DNA from: an uncultured bacterium
GTDB lineage: Bacteria; Cyanobacteriota; Vampirovibrionia; Gastranaerophilales; Gastranaerophilaceae
Assembly (NCBI GenBank): GCA_949297715.1
Contig: CASFTJ010000004.1
Location: 1 to 64,000, forward strand
Reading direction: 5' to 3'
DNA length: 64,000 nucleotides
The position numbers were made by a program, and so were the translations under genes. Of the stretch, positions 1-7,839 are shown one piece after another; the stretch's first letter is position 1, and the number at the start of each line of letters is the position of its first letter. The notes under the pieces were generated by a model. The model ran no database searches. It saw only the letters and a list, made by a program, of their open reading frames with translations, and was not told the origin of the DNA.

Positions 1-276
1 GGTAATTGTATAGATATACATTTTGATATAAATGGAGACAGCAATCCAAATAAAGTTGGTTCTGATGTTTTTTTATTTTTAATCTGTCTTGATGATAGTA
101 GCAGATTATTACATTGCGGTAGTAAGAATAAAGCTTTTTGTTCTTATTACTTTAAATATAATAAAGACGGGCGAGAAAAATTGCTTGAGGTATGTAAAAA
201 TAATGCAGCATACTGTAGCAGTCTTTTAGAATATGACAACTGGGAATTTAAAAAAGATTACCCGTATAAACTTTAA
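1..276 (+). CDS. C-terminal part of a pseudopilin-like protein (5' end outside window)
   Basis: An open frame runs from base 1 to a TAA at 274-276 (91 residues visible). It contains D-I-N-G-D..NPNKVGSDVFLF followed by a Cys-rich tail ending in W-E-F-K-K-D-Y-P. The same layout (VDTNGLKGPNKFGYDVFYF) occurs in the complete prepilin-type protein at 9276-10049, so this is most likely the end of a paralogue with an N-terminal methylation helix outside the window. Such proteins would be assembled by a type IV pilus or type II secretion-like machine. The N-terminus cannot be seen, so the family call rests on the C-terminal similarity alone. Confidence 0.6.
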   Translation, partial: GNCIDIHFDINGDSNPNKVGSDVFLFLICLDDSSRLLHCGSKNKAFCSYYFKYNKDGREKLLEVCKNNAAYCSSLLEYDNWEFKKDYPYKL

Positions 277-282
277 ATATAA

Positions 283-541
283 GGGTGCGTCGTTTAACGC
301 ACTGAAAAATAAGTTTATAAAGCCTCCTGCAGGTCTTACGTAAGAAGGGTGGTCGATTTTTAAATATATTTTTAATTAAAGTCCTCCGGATGGGGGCACT
401 TTTTATGGAAAAAGTTTAGGGTGCGTTGTTTGACGCACCAAAAAATAGATTTATAAAGCCTTCGGCGTGTTTTGCGTAATACCCGCCGGAGGCTTCAAAT
501 AAAATTTATATAATAAATTTTGTGCGTCAGATGACGCATTG
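283..541. repeat. Gap with three related GTGCGTC/GACGCAC hairpins
   Basis: The 346-base gap between genes holds no convincing ORF but three inverted repeats with one core. These are 285-302 (GTGCGT, 6-base loop, ACGCAC), 420-439 (GGTGCGT, 6-base loop, ACGCACC) and 523-538 (TGCGTC, AGAT, GACGCA). The first two are followed at the same distance by nearly the same A-rich stretch and TTTATAAAGCC, so they look like two copies of one about 45-base unit. A further 11-bp stem with one G-T wobble lies at 457-467/484-494. Function is unknown: repeated operator, REP-like element or RNA hairpins are all possible. Confidence 0.6.
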
Positions 542-567
542 ACCAGAATAATTTGAATCACTATAAA

Positions 568-596
568 AGTGCCGAAAAACTTTGTTTTTCGGCACT
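568..596 (-). terminator. Terminator hairpin after the LysM gene
   Basis: A perfect 13-bp stem (568-580 with 584-596) closes a 3-base TTT loop 27 bases past the stop codon of the LysM gene. The T-tract is weak on the minus strand, while T-rich sequence follows on the plus strand, so it may work in both directions. Confidence 0.7.
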
Positions 597-622
597 GATT
601 TATCTTTATTTTAAAATATTAT

Positions 623-1180
623 TTAGTTCATCGGAATGGTCAATTTTTGTCCAATTGATAATTTATTCGGATTTGCCATATTATTTGCCTGCATAACTGC
701 TGTTGCTTTTGCAGGGCTGTAACCGCCGTAGAATCTAATTAATATGCTTTCTAAAGTATCGCCGTTCTGTACGGTGTAAACTTCTGAAGCTCCTGATGTA
801 GTTTCCGCTGTCACTGTTTCTGTTGTTGCAGGGATTAAGTTGAGTTTTTCATTTTGACCTTTTACACGAGCAGGATTAAATATCTGATTTTCGTCGTTTG
901 CTGCAATGTGACCTGTTGAAAGATGTATAATACCTACCAGAAGAAGTGTTGCTGCAACTCCTGCTATAAATCCGGTTGCCAGATATACACTTGGTGATTT
1001 TTCGGCTTTTTGGCTAATTTTAAAATTTTGCCACAATACATCAAGTTCTTTTTCTTTGTTAGGTCTTACGTAAACATTAGGAGTATTATCGTAACTCTCC
1101 TGTCTGTATTTTGAAAGCGCTTCCAATACAGCCATTTTCTCCTTAGATAAGTTTGATCTTCTTATTGTTGAACTTTTCAT
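623..1180 (-). CDS. Membrane-anchored LysM-domain protein
   Basis: This 185-residue protein has a charged cytoplasmic N-terminus (about residues 1-60), one transmembrane helix (about 66-88, GFIAGVAATLLLVGIIHL), a linker rich in Thr and Ala, and a C-terminal LysM domain starting YTVQNGDTLESI and ending in SIGQKLTIP. LysM domains bind N-acetylglucosamine polymers, so the protein probably contacts peptidoglycan from the inner membrane. A GAGGT Shine-Dalgarno sequence lies 5 bases before ATG. It is a single-gene unit transcribed divergently from ruvC. The exact role is not known. Confidence 0.85.
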   Translation of the reverse strand: MKSSTIRRSNLSKEKMAVLEALSKYRQESYDNTPNVYVRPNKEKELDVLWQNFKISQKAEKSPSVYLATGFIAGVAATLLLVGIIHLSTGHIAANDENQIFNPARVKGQNEKLNLIPATTETVTAETTSGASEVYTVQNGDTLESILIRFYGGYSPAKATAVMQANNMANPNKLSIGQKLTIPMN

Positions 1181-1217
1181 ATATACCTCACAACCCTAAT
1201 AAATTGTTCTTACAGGT

Positions 1218-1246
1218 ATGGTAGCATGAGAAATATTATTAATCAA
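1218..1246 (-). promoter_or_regulatory. Promoter of the LysM gene
   Basis: On the minus strand TTGATT (1241-1246) and TACCAT (1218-1223) are separated by 17 bases, upstream of the LysM start at 1180. Assigned by match to the sigma-70 consensus only. Confidence 0.5.
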
Positions 1247-1283
1247 GTTAAATGTTAAGTTTGTTCATATTTTTGACAAAATG

Positions 1284-1312
1284 TTGCGTACTAATGCGCA
1301 ATCGGTTATAAT
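1284..1312 (+). promoter_or_regulatory. Promoter of ruvC, leaderless layout
   Basis: TTGCGT (1284-1289), a 17-base spacer and a perfect TATAAT (1307-1312) place the expected transcription start at or within a base of the ruvC ATG at 1320. There is no room for a ribosome binding site. Confidence 0.6.
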
Positions 1313-1319
1313 TAATATT

Positions 1320-1808
1320 ATGAAAATTCTTGGGATAGACCCCGGCATGGCAATTGTCGGATATAGTTTAATAGATTTTTGTAACGATAATATAAAATTA
1401 AATGCTTCCGGTTCAATTCAAACTTCAAAAGGAGGCAGGGAATCTGCAAGACTTTTGGAAATATATAATGATATGTCAACTGTGGTTGAAACTTACAGAC
1501 CCGATGTCTGCGCTATAGAAAAATTGTTTTTCTTTAGAAATCAGACGACTGTAATGCCTGTGGCGCATGCTAGAGGGGTAATTTTGACGGTGCTTGAAAA
1601 ATTTAACATTCCTGTTTTTGAATATACTCCAATGGAAGTAAAACAGGTGTTAACAGGTTATGGAAGGGCTGATAAAAAGGAAGTTGAACAAATGGTTAAG
1701 CTGGCTCTTGGCGGAGTTGAGCTTCCTAAATTAGACGATACTGTTGATAGTATTGCAATAGCAATTTGTCATACTAGATCTTGTCTTGTGCAAGCAGTAT
1801 CAGCATAA
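1320..1808 (+). CDS. ruvC: Crossover junction endodeoxyribonuclease RuvC
   Basis: RuvC is the dimeric Holliday-junction resolvase that works with RuvAB in recombinational repair. The 162-residue protein has the usual family length. It begins with the signature MKILGIDPG (Asp7) and shows the other acidic catalytic residues at Glu67 (CAIEKLFF), Asp139/140 and Asp143 (LDDTVDSIAIAICH). I chose ATG 1320 because the N-terminal strand of RuvC starts here and because a more upstream ATG at 1281 would lie inside the promoter. No ruvA or ruvB is in the window. No Shine-Dalgarno is present, in line with a leaderless mRNA. Confidence 0.93.
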   Translation: MKILGIDPGMAIVGYSLIDFCNDNIKLNASGSIQTSKGGRESARLLEIYNDMSTVVETYRPDVCAIEKLFFFRNQTTVMPVAHARGVILTVLEKFNIPVFEYTPMEVKQVLTGYGRADKKEVEQMVKLALGGVELPKLDDTVDSIAIAICHTRSCLVQAVSA

Positions 1809-1846
1809 GTTTGCGTGAATAACAATAGGAAATATGAGGATAGATT

Positions 1847-3253
1847 ATGTACAGAAACAAAATTTTAGCTATTTTTACTGTTATGATAGTTATACTTTTA
1901 GGGGTTATGATCTGGAGTTCTAATGTTGTTGCAGATCATAATGCCGCTAAAAAAAGTACGGAAAATGAACAAAAAGGTAATGTTATAGGCGTTGAAATTC
2001 CGGAAGAACATAGAAAAGATTTTATAACTGAAGAATCTTTGGAAGATAGTGATGCGAAATCCGAAGAACAGGTTCATGATGAAATTGATGGCAAAAAACT
2101 TGTAATAGATACTAATGTTGATGTTCCAGAAATTGTACCGAGAGTATCTTCAGAAACTCGTTTGGATGCAAATTATATTGATAAAATTGATTTTTCGAAA
2201 AAATTGGTTTTGTGGAATGTTACGACATTTCCTTTGAATATATGTATAAAGAATGAAAACAATTTACCGGAAGGTATAGTTAATTCCATAAAAATAGCTT
2301 TTGGTAATTGGGAGCGTTTAAGTGAAGGGTTAGTAAAATTTCAATATATACAAGATGAAAATTTGGCAAACATAATAGTAAATGTTCCAGAAAATGCTTC
2401 GGAAAATTGTTCTGAAGTAAACGGTAATGATTATAAATTCAATATAAAAAATGGGATATTATTGAATGCAGAATTAATTGTACCGCAAAATGATTGCAAT
2501 GGTAATCCAGTTGATGTTGCGAATCTTTATGCACCTTTACAACACCAAGTCGGTCATATTCTCGGGATAAGTGCACATAGTAACAGAGCTTCTGATGTTA
2601 TGTATCCGACACCATCATATGAAAACATTAATATTACATATGTAGATGTTAATACATTGAAATTATTATATAATTTTGTTCCGAATATTACGAATAAATA
2701 TTACACGAAAAAAGAAACAGCAGATATGATAAAGCTAGTTTCTATAGCAGGTAAAAGTAATGATGAGATTAATAAAATTTTGCTTGAAACTATAAATAAG
2801 AAACGTGTTGCAACATCTTATGAAGTTGCTATTGATGAAGCTTATGAATTTTATAAAGCCAGAAAATATGATAAAGCTGCAACTAAATATTTAGAGGCTT
2901 CAGAAAAGGCAGATAAACCTTTAGATAAATCTTTCGCATTAAAATCACTTGCAATTTTGTATTTACAAATGAACAAAAATCAAGATGCGATAAAATATGC
3001 AAACAAAATGATTGATATTTCTAATACACCGTATAATCAATATATTCTTGCATATATTAATTATCAAAGTGGTAATAATGATGTTGCTTTAGCAAGGTTA
3101 GAATTATTAACAAATGAGTATCCGAAGCTTATGGGAGCATATCCTATTATGGCACAGATATACAAAACAAAAGGAGATTCCGAAAAAATTGATGAACTTG
3201 TAAAATTATCAAAGATACATTTTGGATCACAATCTCCGATTTATTATGAATAA
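1847..3253 (+). CDS. Matrixin-like secreted protein with altered zinc site and TPR tail
   Basis: This 468-residue protein has an N-terminal signal or anchor helix (about 8-28), an acidic linker, a metzincin-like domain (about 110-285) and TPR-like helices at the C-terminus (about 325-460, e.g. YEFYKARKYDKAATKYLEA). The expected metzincin motif HExxHxxGxxH reads HQVGHILGISAH here. The catalytic Glu is Gln234 (codon CAA) and the third His sits one residue later than usual (His244). The Met-turn SDVMYP is kept. Hydrolysis therefore looks lost or much reduced, so a binding or scaffold role is likely. It follows ruvC by 38 bases and may be cotranscribed with the next two genes. Confidence 0.7.
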   Translation: MYRNKILAIFTVMIVILLGVMIWSSNVVADHNAAKKSTENEQKGNVIGVEIPEEHRKDFITEESLEDSDAKSEEQVHDEIDGKKLVIDTNVDVPEIVPRVSSETRLDANYIDKIDFSKKLVLWNVTTFPLNICIKNENNLPEGIVNSIKIAFGNWERLSEGLVKFQYIQDENLANIIVNVPENASENCSEVNGNDYKFNIKNGILLNAELIVPQNDCNGNPVDVANLYAPLQHQVGHILGISAHSNRASDVMYPTPSYENINITYVDVNTLKLLYNFVPNITNKYYTKKETADMIKLVSIAGKSNDEINKILLETINKKRVATSYEVAIDEAYEFYKARKYDKAATKYLEASEKADKPLDKSFALKSLAILYLQMNKNQDAIKYANKMIDISNTPYNQYILAYINYQSGNNDVALARLELLTNEYPKLMGAYPIMAQIYKTKGDSEKIDELVKLSKIHFGSQSPIYYE

Positions 3254-3284
3254 GGAGCAGTAAGAATAATTTTTAAAGAGCTTT

Positions 3285-3773
3285 ATGAACAAGTCAATAT
3301 TAAAGATAATAATACTATTAAGTATATTTTTGGGCATAGTCAGCGGATTGCTGACTATTGTCCCGTATGCGGGCGAAGTTATATTTTGGTTGCTTCTTCT
3401 TATAGCGGCACCGGTAGTAATATTATTTATGACAAAAGTAGAAGTTTTAGAAATTGCGACGGTAAGACAAAGTGCTGTAATAGGTGGGATTATAGGGTTT
3501 ATATCATTTTTGGCCTTTTGTGCTGTTTATGTTCCTGCGGTAATTGTGTTAGCGAAGTTTTTCAATTACTCTGCTAATCTAGGTGTATCAATGTTTTTGT
3601 CAAATGCTACATTTGGTGTTATGATAATGCTTGCGATATTTATGGGAGTATTATCTGCTACTATAAATGCGTTTAGCGGATTTGTGACTTATTATTTAAT
3701 AGAATTTACAAAAACCCTTAATCCCCCGCAAAAAAACAGTTTTGATGAGTACGATATGAGGAATTACAAATAA
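3285..3773 (+). CDS. Four-helix integral membrane protein, function unknown
   Basis: A 162-residue hydrophobic protein with about four transmembrane helices (near 7-27, 31-50, 64-90 and 105-137) and a short polar C-terminus. No enzymatic motif is visible. Its stop codon lies one base before the mtnA ATG, so the two are probably translationally coupled. Confidence 0.7.
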   Translation: MNKSILKIIILLSIFLGIVSGLLTIVPYAGEVIFWLLLLIAAPVVILFMTKVEVLEIATVRQSAVIGGIIGFISFLAFCAVYVPAVIVLAKFFNYSANLGVSMFLSNATFGVMIMLAIFMGVLSATINAFSGFVTYYLIEFTKTLNPPQKNSFDEYDMRNYK

Positions 3774-3774
3774 A

Positions 3775-4845
3775 ATGGCAGAATTTCATTCAAAGATAAA
3801 GACAATTGAGTGGGTAGATAATTATTCAAAAATGGTAGATCAAACGCTTTTACCCTATGAATTTAAGTATGTAAAAATCACAAGCGGCGAGATGATGTAC
3901 GATGCGATAAAGACAATGATAGTAAGGGGTGCGCCTGCGATAGGAGTTGCGGGTGCTCACGGTATTATTTTATACGCTCAAGAACTAGAAAAACAAAATT
4001 TATCACGTGAGGAATTTATAGATCAGTTGTTGGCAAAAGCGGATTACATGGCAACCTCGCGCCCGACGGCGGTTAATTTGATGTGGGCATGTGAAAAGCA
4101 AAAAGAGGTTATAAGAAATTCAAAATCCGATATAAAAGGAATTGTAAAGGAATTAATTGCAAATGGCAAAAGGTTAGAGGATGAAGACATTGCAATAAAC
4201 AAAAAAATCGGAGACTATGGAGCAGAAGTTGTTCCAAAAGGTGCGACGATTTTGACTCATTGTAATGCCGGCGGGCTTGCGACTGTTGGGTACGGAACAG
4301 CGCTTGGGGTTGTCAGAAGCGCTTATGCAAAAGACAATACTATTCAGGTTTTTGCGGATGAAACCCGCCCACGCCAGCAAGGAGCAAGGATTACAACATT
4401 TGAACTTACAACGGATGGAATTCCGACAACTTTGATAACTGATGGGATGTGCTCTTATTTTATGAAAAAAGGCATGATAGATATGGTGTGCGTAGGTGCC
4501 GACAGAATTGCCGCAAACGGTGATGCTGCAAACAAAATCGGCACATATACACTTGCAATTGCCGCAAAATATCATAATGTCCCATTTTATGTTGCGGCAC
4601 CTCTTTCGACGATTGATACTTCAATTAAGTCAGGAGATGAAATTCCGATTGAAGAACGCTCGAGAGAAGAAGTTACTCATATAAACGGCAAGATTATTTG
4701 TGCCCCGCAGGTTAACGTAATAAATCCCGGTTTTGACGTAACTCCGAATGAATTGATTACGGGAATTATTACAGAAGTCGGGATTTTAAGGCCTTCTTAC
4801 ACTGAGTCAATTGCAAAAGCTTTCAAGACTGCTCATACTGCATAA
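3775..4845 (+). CDS. mtnA: S-methyl-5-thioribose-1-phosphate isomerase
   Basis: MtnA converts methylthioribose 1-phosphate to methylthioribulose 1-phosphate in the methionine salvage pathway. The 356-residue length is standard and the family motifs are clear: VRGAPAIGVAGAHG, the catalytic Cys in LTHCNAGGLATVGYGTALG, ETRPRQQGARIT, and the catalytic Asp in VGADRIAANGDAANKIGT. The other salvage genes are not in this window. The start immediately follows the upstream membrane protein gene. Confidence 0.95.
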   Translation: MAEFHSKIKTIEWVDNYSKMVDQTLLPYEFKYVKITSGEMMYDAIKTMIVRGAPAIGVAGAHGIILYAQELEKQNLSREEFIDQLLAKADYMATSRPTAVNLMWACEKQKEVIRNSKSDIKGIVKELIANGKRLEDEDIAINKKIGDYGAEVVPKGATILTHCNAGGLATVGYGTALGVVRSAYAKDNTIQVFADETRPRQQGARITTFELTTDGIPTTLITDGMCSYFMKKGMIDMVCVGADRIAANGDAANKIGTYTLAIAAKYHNVPFYVAAPLSTIDTSIKSGDEIPIEERSREEVTHINGKIICAPQVNVINPGFDVTPNELITGIITEVGILRPSYTESIAKAFKTAHTA

Positions 4846-4903
4846 CTTTTTTTATATTATAATTTTCTTAAAGACAATATTAAGTAATTTAAGGGATTAA
4901 ATA

Positions 4904-6232
4904 ATGAAAAAAGTTTATATAGAAACTATGGGCTGCCAGATGAACAAATCGGATAGTGAAAGAATGTTTGGAATGCTTTCACATTTTGATTACGAACAGA
5001 CGGAAAACCCGAAAGAAGCGGATCTTTTGATGGTTAATACCTGTTCAATAAGACAATTAAGCGAAGATAAAGCTTTCAGCCAAATCGGAGTTTGGGGGCA
5101 GTGGAAAAAAACTTCAAAACCCGATTTAAAAATAGGTTTTTGCGGGTGTGTAGCCCAGCAAAAGATGAAAGAAGTTTTTCGTCGTGCGCCTTACGTGGAT
5201 TTTGTGCTTGGAACCCACAAAATTTATTCGCTTCCTGAAATTATAAAAAGGATAAACAACGGCGAAAGGGTTTTGGAATGCGAAGAAACAAATTTAACAG
5301 AGGATGATAAGGCCGCACAGTATGAAATCACAAGGGCAAAAAGCGTAAATGCTTGGATTCCGATAACGGAGGGCTGTAACAATTTTTGCACATATTGTAT
5401 TGTCCCATATACAAGAGGCCGTGAGCGTTCAAGAACTCCTGAAATTATTATAAAAGAAGCAAAAGACGCTTTGAGTGCCGGCTTTAAAGAAATTACTCTT
5501 TTAGGTCAGAATGTTGACAGTTACGGAAAGGATTTTAAAGACAGAAATTATCGTCTTGCAGATTTGTTGAGGGAACTGAATAATCTTGAAGGTCAATTTA
5601 GGATAAGATTTGTAACATCATACCCGACAGACATAACAGATGAACTTGTTGATACGGTTGTTGAACTTGATAAGGTTTGTGAGTATTTCCACATTCCGAT
5701 GCAATCAGGTTCAAGCGAAGTTTTGAAAAAAATGAACAGGCGTTATGATCGTGAAACTTACAAAAATATAGTCGAAAAAGTAAGAAACAAAGTTCCTGAT
5801 GTAACGATAACAAGTGACTTTATAGCAGGTTTTCCGGGAGAGACGGAAGAACAATTTGAAGAAACCTTGTCAGCGATTGAGGAATTTGAACTTGATTACT
5901 CAAATACAGCGGCGTATTCCCCAAGAGAAAAAACAGTTGCCGCAAAATGGACGGATAAGTTTATAGATGAAGACACAAAGACCGAAAGGCTTGCCAGATT
6001 GAATGAAAAAGTTCGCGAAAACTGCCTTAAATCAAACAAAAAGTACGTCGGGCGTACGATGGAAGTTTTGATTGAAAATTTTGAAAATCACAAGGGCAAA
6101 AACGTAATAACAGGAAGAACAAGAAATAATAAAATAGTTCATATTCCTTGTGAAACCGACAGAACCGGCGAATTTTTGAACGCAAAGATTACGGGAACAA
6201 AGACCTGGTATTTACAAGGCGAGCTTGTTTAA
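4904..6232 (+). CDS. miaB: tRNA-2-methylthio-N6-dimethylallyladenosine synthase MiaB
   Basis: A radical-SAM methylthiotransferase that adds the methylthio group to i6A37 of tRNAs. The 442 residues show the UPF0004 domain with Cys11 (MGCQMN), Cys47 (NTCSIR) and the FCGCVAQ motif, the radical-SAM CxxxCxxC in EGCNNFCTYCIVPYTRGRERSR, and a C-terminal TRAM domain (about 375-440). GRERSR is typical of MiaB rather than RimO or MtaB. It sits 58 bases after mtnA. Confidence 0.95.
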   Translation: MKKVYIETMGCQMNKSDSERMFGMLSHFDYEQTENPKEADLLMVNTCSIRQLSEDKAFSQIGVWGQWKKTSKPDLKIGFCGCVAQQKMKEVFRRAPYVDFVLGTHKIYSLPEIIKRINNGERVLECEETNLTEDDKAAQYEITRAKSVNAWIPITEGCNNFCTYCIVPYTRGRERSRTPEIIIKEAKDALSAGFKEITLLGQNVDSYGKDFKDRNYRLADLLRELNNLEGQFRIRFVTSYPTDITDELVDTVVELDKVCEYFHIPMQSGSSEVLKKMNRRYDRETYKNIVEKVRNKVPDVTITSDFIAGFPGETEEQFEETLSAIEEFELDYSNTAAYSPREKTVAAKWTDKFIDEDTKTERLARLNEKVRENCLKSNKKYVGRTMEVLIENFENHKGKNVITGRTRNNKIVHIPCETDRTGEFLNAKITGTKTWYLQGELV

Positions 6233-6438
6233 TCAATACAATCAATTTTAGAACATAGTTTGTCAGAAAGATTAAATATACATTTAGAAATAAAATCAAC
6301 ACTTTCAGCGTCATGCTGTGCAAAGGGTCGGTTTTCGCTTATGACACACAGAATATGAGCGCAAACCCTTATGTTTTGTGCAAGTATTTCAACGCTGTCA
6401 GATTGGCTTTGAATGAATGAAAGATTTTGATTATTCAT
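6229..6438 (-). CDS. Small hypothetical protein
   Basis: A 69-residue ORF on the minus strand whose 3' end overlaps the end of miaB by 4 bases. It is mildly amphipathic (SVEILAQNIRVCAHILCVISENR..DAESVDFISKCIFNLSDKL), consistent with a small helical protein, and has four Cys. An AT-rich TATAAT lies just 3 bases before the ATG, and no Shine-Dalgarno is seen. It may be a real small gene, but it could also be chance. Confidence 0.4.
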   Translation of the reverse strand: MNNQNLSFIQSQSDSVEILAQNIRVCAHILCVISENRPFAQHDAESVDFISKCIFNLSDKLCSKIDCID

Positions 6439-6534
6439 AATATTATAAAAATGATAATTTAATTATATTTATATGTTAATTTAAATGACATAAAAAGTCA
6501 ATAATATATATTATAATTTTGCCTAGAGGTAGTA

Positions 6535-6690
6535 ATGCATAAGAAGCTAAGATCGCTAGGCACAAGTTGGGGAATAATAATCCCCAAGGCAATATTGGAA
6601 TTATTGAATGTAAATCCGGTACTTGATGAGGTGGAGCTTGTTGTGGAAAATGACGAGTTGAAAATCCGCAAGTACAATGGCGATAAGTAA
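6535..6690 (+). CDS. AbrB/MazE-type SpoVT-AbrB domain protein
   Basis: A 51-residue ORF starting at ATG 6535 with an AGAGGT Shine-Dalgarno 4 bases upstream. It reads KLRSLGTSWGIIIPKAILELL followed by a DEVELVVENDELKIRK strand, the compact swapped-hairpin fold of AbrB/MazE DNA-binding proteins (LGxSxGIxIPKxxLxxL). Such proteins are transition-state regulators or antitoxins. No toxin gene of the MazF or VapC kind is adjacent: the next genes are convergent. It is a candidate orphan regulator. Confidence 0.8.
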   Translation: MHKKLRSLGTSWGIIIPKAILELLNVNPVLDEVELVVENDELKIRKYNGDK

Positions 6691-6734
6691 TCAAAAATTA
6701 AAAAAGAAAGAAAACGCAGGTTTTTGAAAATAAA

Positions 6735-6761
6735 GCGCCGGCTTTGTTCAAAAGCCGGCGC
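6735..6761 (-). terminator. Rho-independent terminator of the 6777-7097 gene
   Basis: An 11-bp stem (6735-6745 with 6751-6761, GCGCCGGCTTT and its complement) closes a 5-base loop. On the minus strand it is followed by TTTATTTTC. It ends the small secreted protein gene that stops at 6777. Confidence 0.8.
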
Positions 6762-6776
6762 CTCCTCTTAAAATGA

Positions 6777-7097
6777 CTATTCACTGGCACCTGCACCCGG
6801 ATTAACCTCCGGCAGACAAACTCCGAATTGGCAGTTAGAATTGTAATTATTCCCGCCCTGAACAGAATCTGCCGCCGCACCTGTTTCTGTATTTATCAAT
6901 TCATCGTAATACGGTTTTATATACTGTGGTCTGAAAGCATCCGGCTTTTGTATATCCTGAACGTAATTTGGCAGATATTTTTCCTGCAGCGGAGGAGCCA
7001 TACCAGAATATGCACAGGAGCTTCCGGAAATTGCGCAAGAAGCATTCGCAGGAATCCCAGCAGTCATTATAAGAGTGATTAAGAATATTTTTTTCAT
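6777..7097 (-). CDS. Small secreted Cys-containing protein, unknown function
   Basis: I chose the internal ATG at 7097 (106 residues) because it begins with a clean signal peptide (MKKIFLITLIMTAGIPANA) and has AAAGG 8 bases upstream. The mature part has four Cys (two near the N-terminus, two near the C-terminus) and an NYNSNCQFGVCLPEV stretch. No domain recognised. It is probably periplasmic or surface-exposed. Confidence 0.65.
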   Translation of the reverse strand: MKKIFLITLIMTAGIPANASCAISGSSCAYSGMAPPLQEKYLPNYVQDIQKPDAFRPQYIKPYYDELINTETGAAADSVQGGNNYNSNCQFGVCLPEVNPGAGASE

Positions 7098-7239
7098 TTT
7101 TACAGCCTTTCTACTATCCAACCATTTATATCTTAAATGTTTATGACAAGGTTTTCATTGCCCGAAAGTGGAATTTTTTATTATTTTAAACGATTTGTTA
7201 ATTATAAATTTTGTATATGATGCTTGCTTGGAGGTATGT

Positions 7240-7647
7240 ATGAAAAATATTATTAAATTAAATATTCTTTTTATAATGTTGTTTGTGTCTGTTCAAGCTT
7301 GTTCTGCCGCTACTTGTCCGACAGATGATGAAGTTAAGGCAAAAATGAGAAGTTTTCAAATGCAGGCAATAAAAAATATGAATAATAATAATGCATCTTC
7401 GAGTGATGCTTTAAAATTATTGGAAGAACAGGAAAAGTACAGTAAAAATATGTTCTATGGCTGTGTTGAATATTTTAAAACGGCAGCGAATCCTGATTGC
7501 AGTCGTTTTAGTACATTATCAACAGGTTATATGTTATTAGGTAATTCAGAAAAGGGAAATGCAAAAACTCAACTAGATATATTAATAAACAGACTAAATA
7601 ATAAATGTCCAAACGAAACAAATACTCTTGAATTGTTAATGAAATAG
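7240..7647 (+). CDS. Small secreted protein, unknown function
   Basis: ATG 7240 is preferred because GGAGGT lies 4 bases upstream and a signal peptide follows (MKNIIKLNILFIMLFVSVQACSA). The protein has 135 residues. The mature chain is mainly helical (EVKAKMRSFQMQAIKNM, ALKLLEEQEKY) and has four Cys that could form two disulfides. No family recognised. The neighbour upstream is a divergent small secreted protein. Confidence 0.65.
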   Translation: MKNIIKLNILFIMLFVSVQACSAATCPTDDEVKAKMRSFQMQAIKNMNNNNASSSDALKLLEEQEKYSKNMFYGCVEYFKTAANPDCSRFSTLSTGYMLLGNSEKGNAKTQLDILINRLNNKCPNETNTLELLMK

Positions 7648-7657
7648 CAAAAAAAAA

Positions 7658-7686
7658 GACCTCTTATTTTTATTTTATCAGAGGTC
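7658..7686 (+). terminator. Possible weak terminator hairpin
   Basis: GACCTCT (7658-7664) pairs with AGAGGTC (7680-7686) across a T-rich 15-base loop just after the secreted protein gene. The following sequence is not a clear T-tract. Confidence 0.35.
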
Positions 7687-7805
7687 AAGGTTGGTTATTT
7701 TGGTTATGTTATAGTATGTTAATTTATTCAGGGGTACGTCTTATTAATTCTCCTGAAAAAATTTATTTGCCAATTTAACGTCAAAGAATTTACAAAACTT
7801 AATAA

Positions 7806-7833
7806 TTTAAAATATTTAAAACTCTGCTATCAT
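7806..7833 (+). promoter_or_regulatory. Promoter of the YkgJ-like gene, leaderless layout
   Basis: TATCAT (7828-7833) lies 6 bases before ATG 7840, with a weak -35 TTTAAA (7806-7811) 16 bases upstream. The predicted transcript starts at the ATG. Confidence 0.45.
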
Positions 7834-7839
7834 GTAGTT

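Noticed and set aside
283-541. CRISPR array
   Set aside because: Only three copies, unequal spacing, and imperfect repeats without regular spacers; better described as hairpin repeats.
1281-1319. Longer ruvC start at ATG 1281 (MLRTNAQSV...)
   Set aside because: The extra 13 codons cover the TTGCGT/TATAAT promoter and are not part of the RuvC fold, which begins with MKILGIDPG at 1320.
7168-7239. Longer start for the secreted protein at 7240
   Set aside because: GGAGGT and a signal peptide fit ATG 7240; the added 24 residues are AT-rich upstream sequence.
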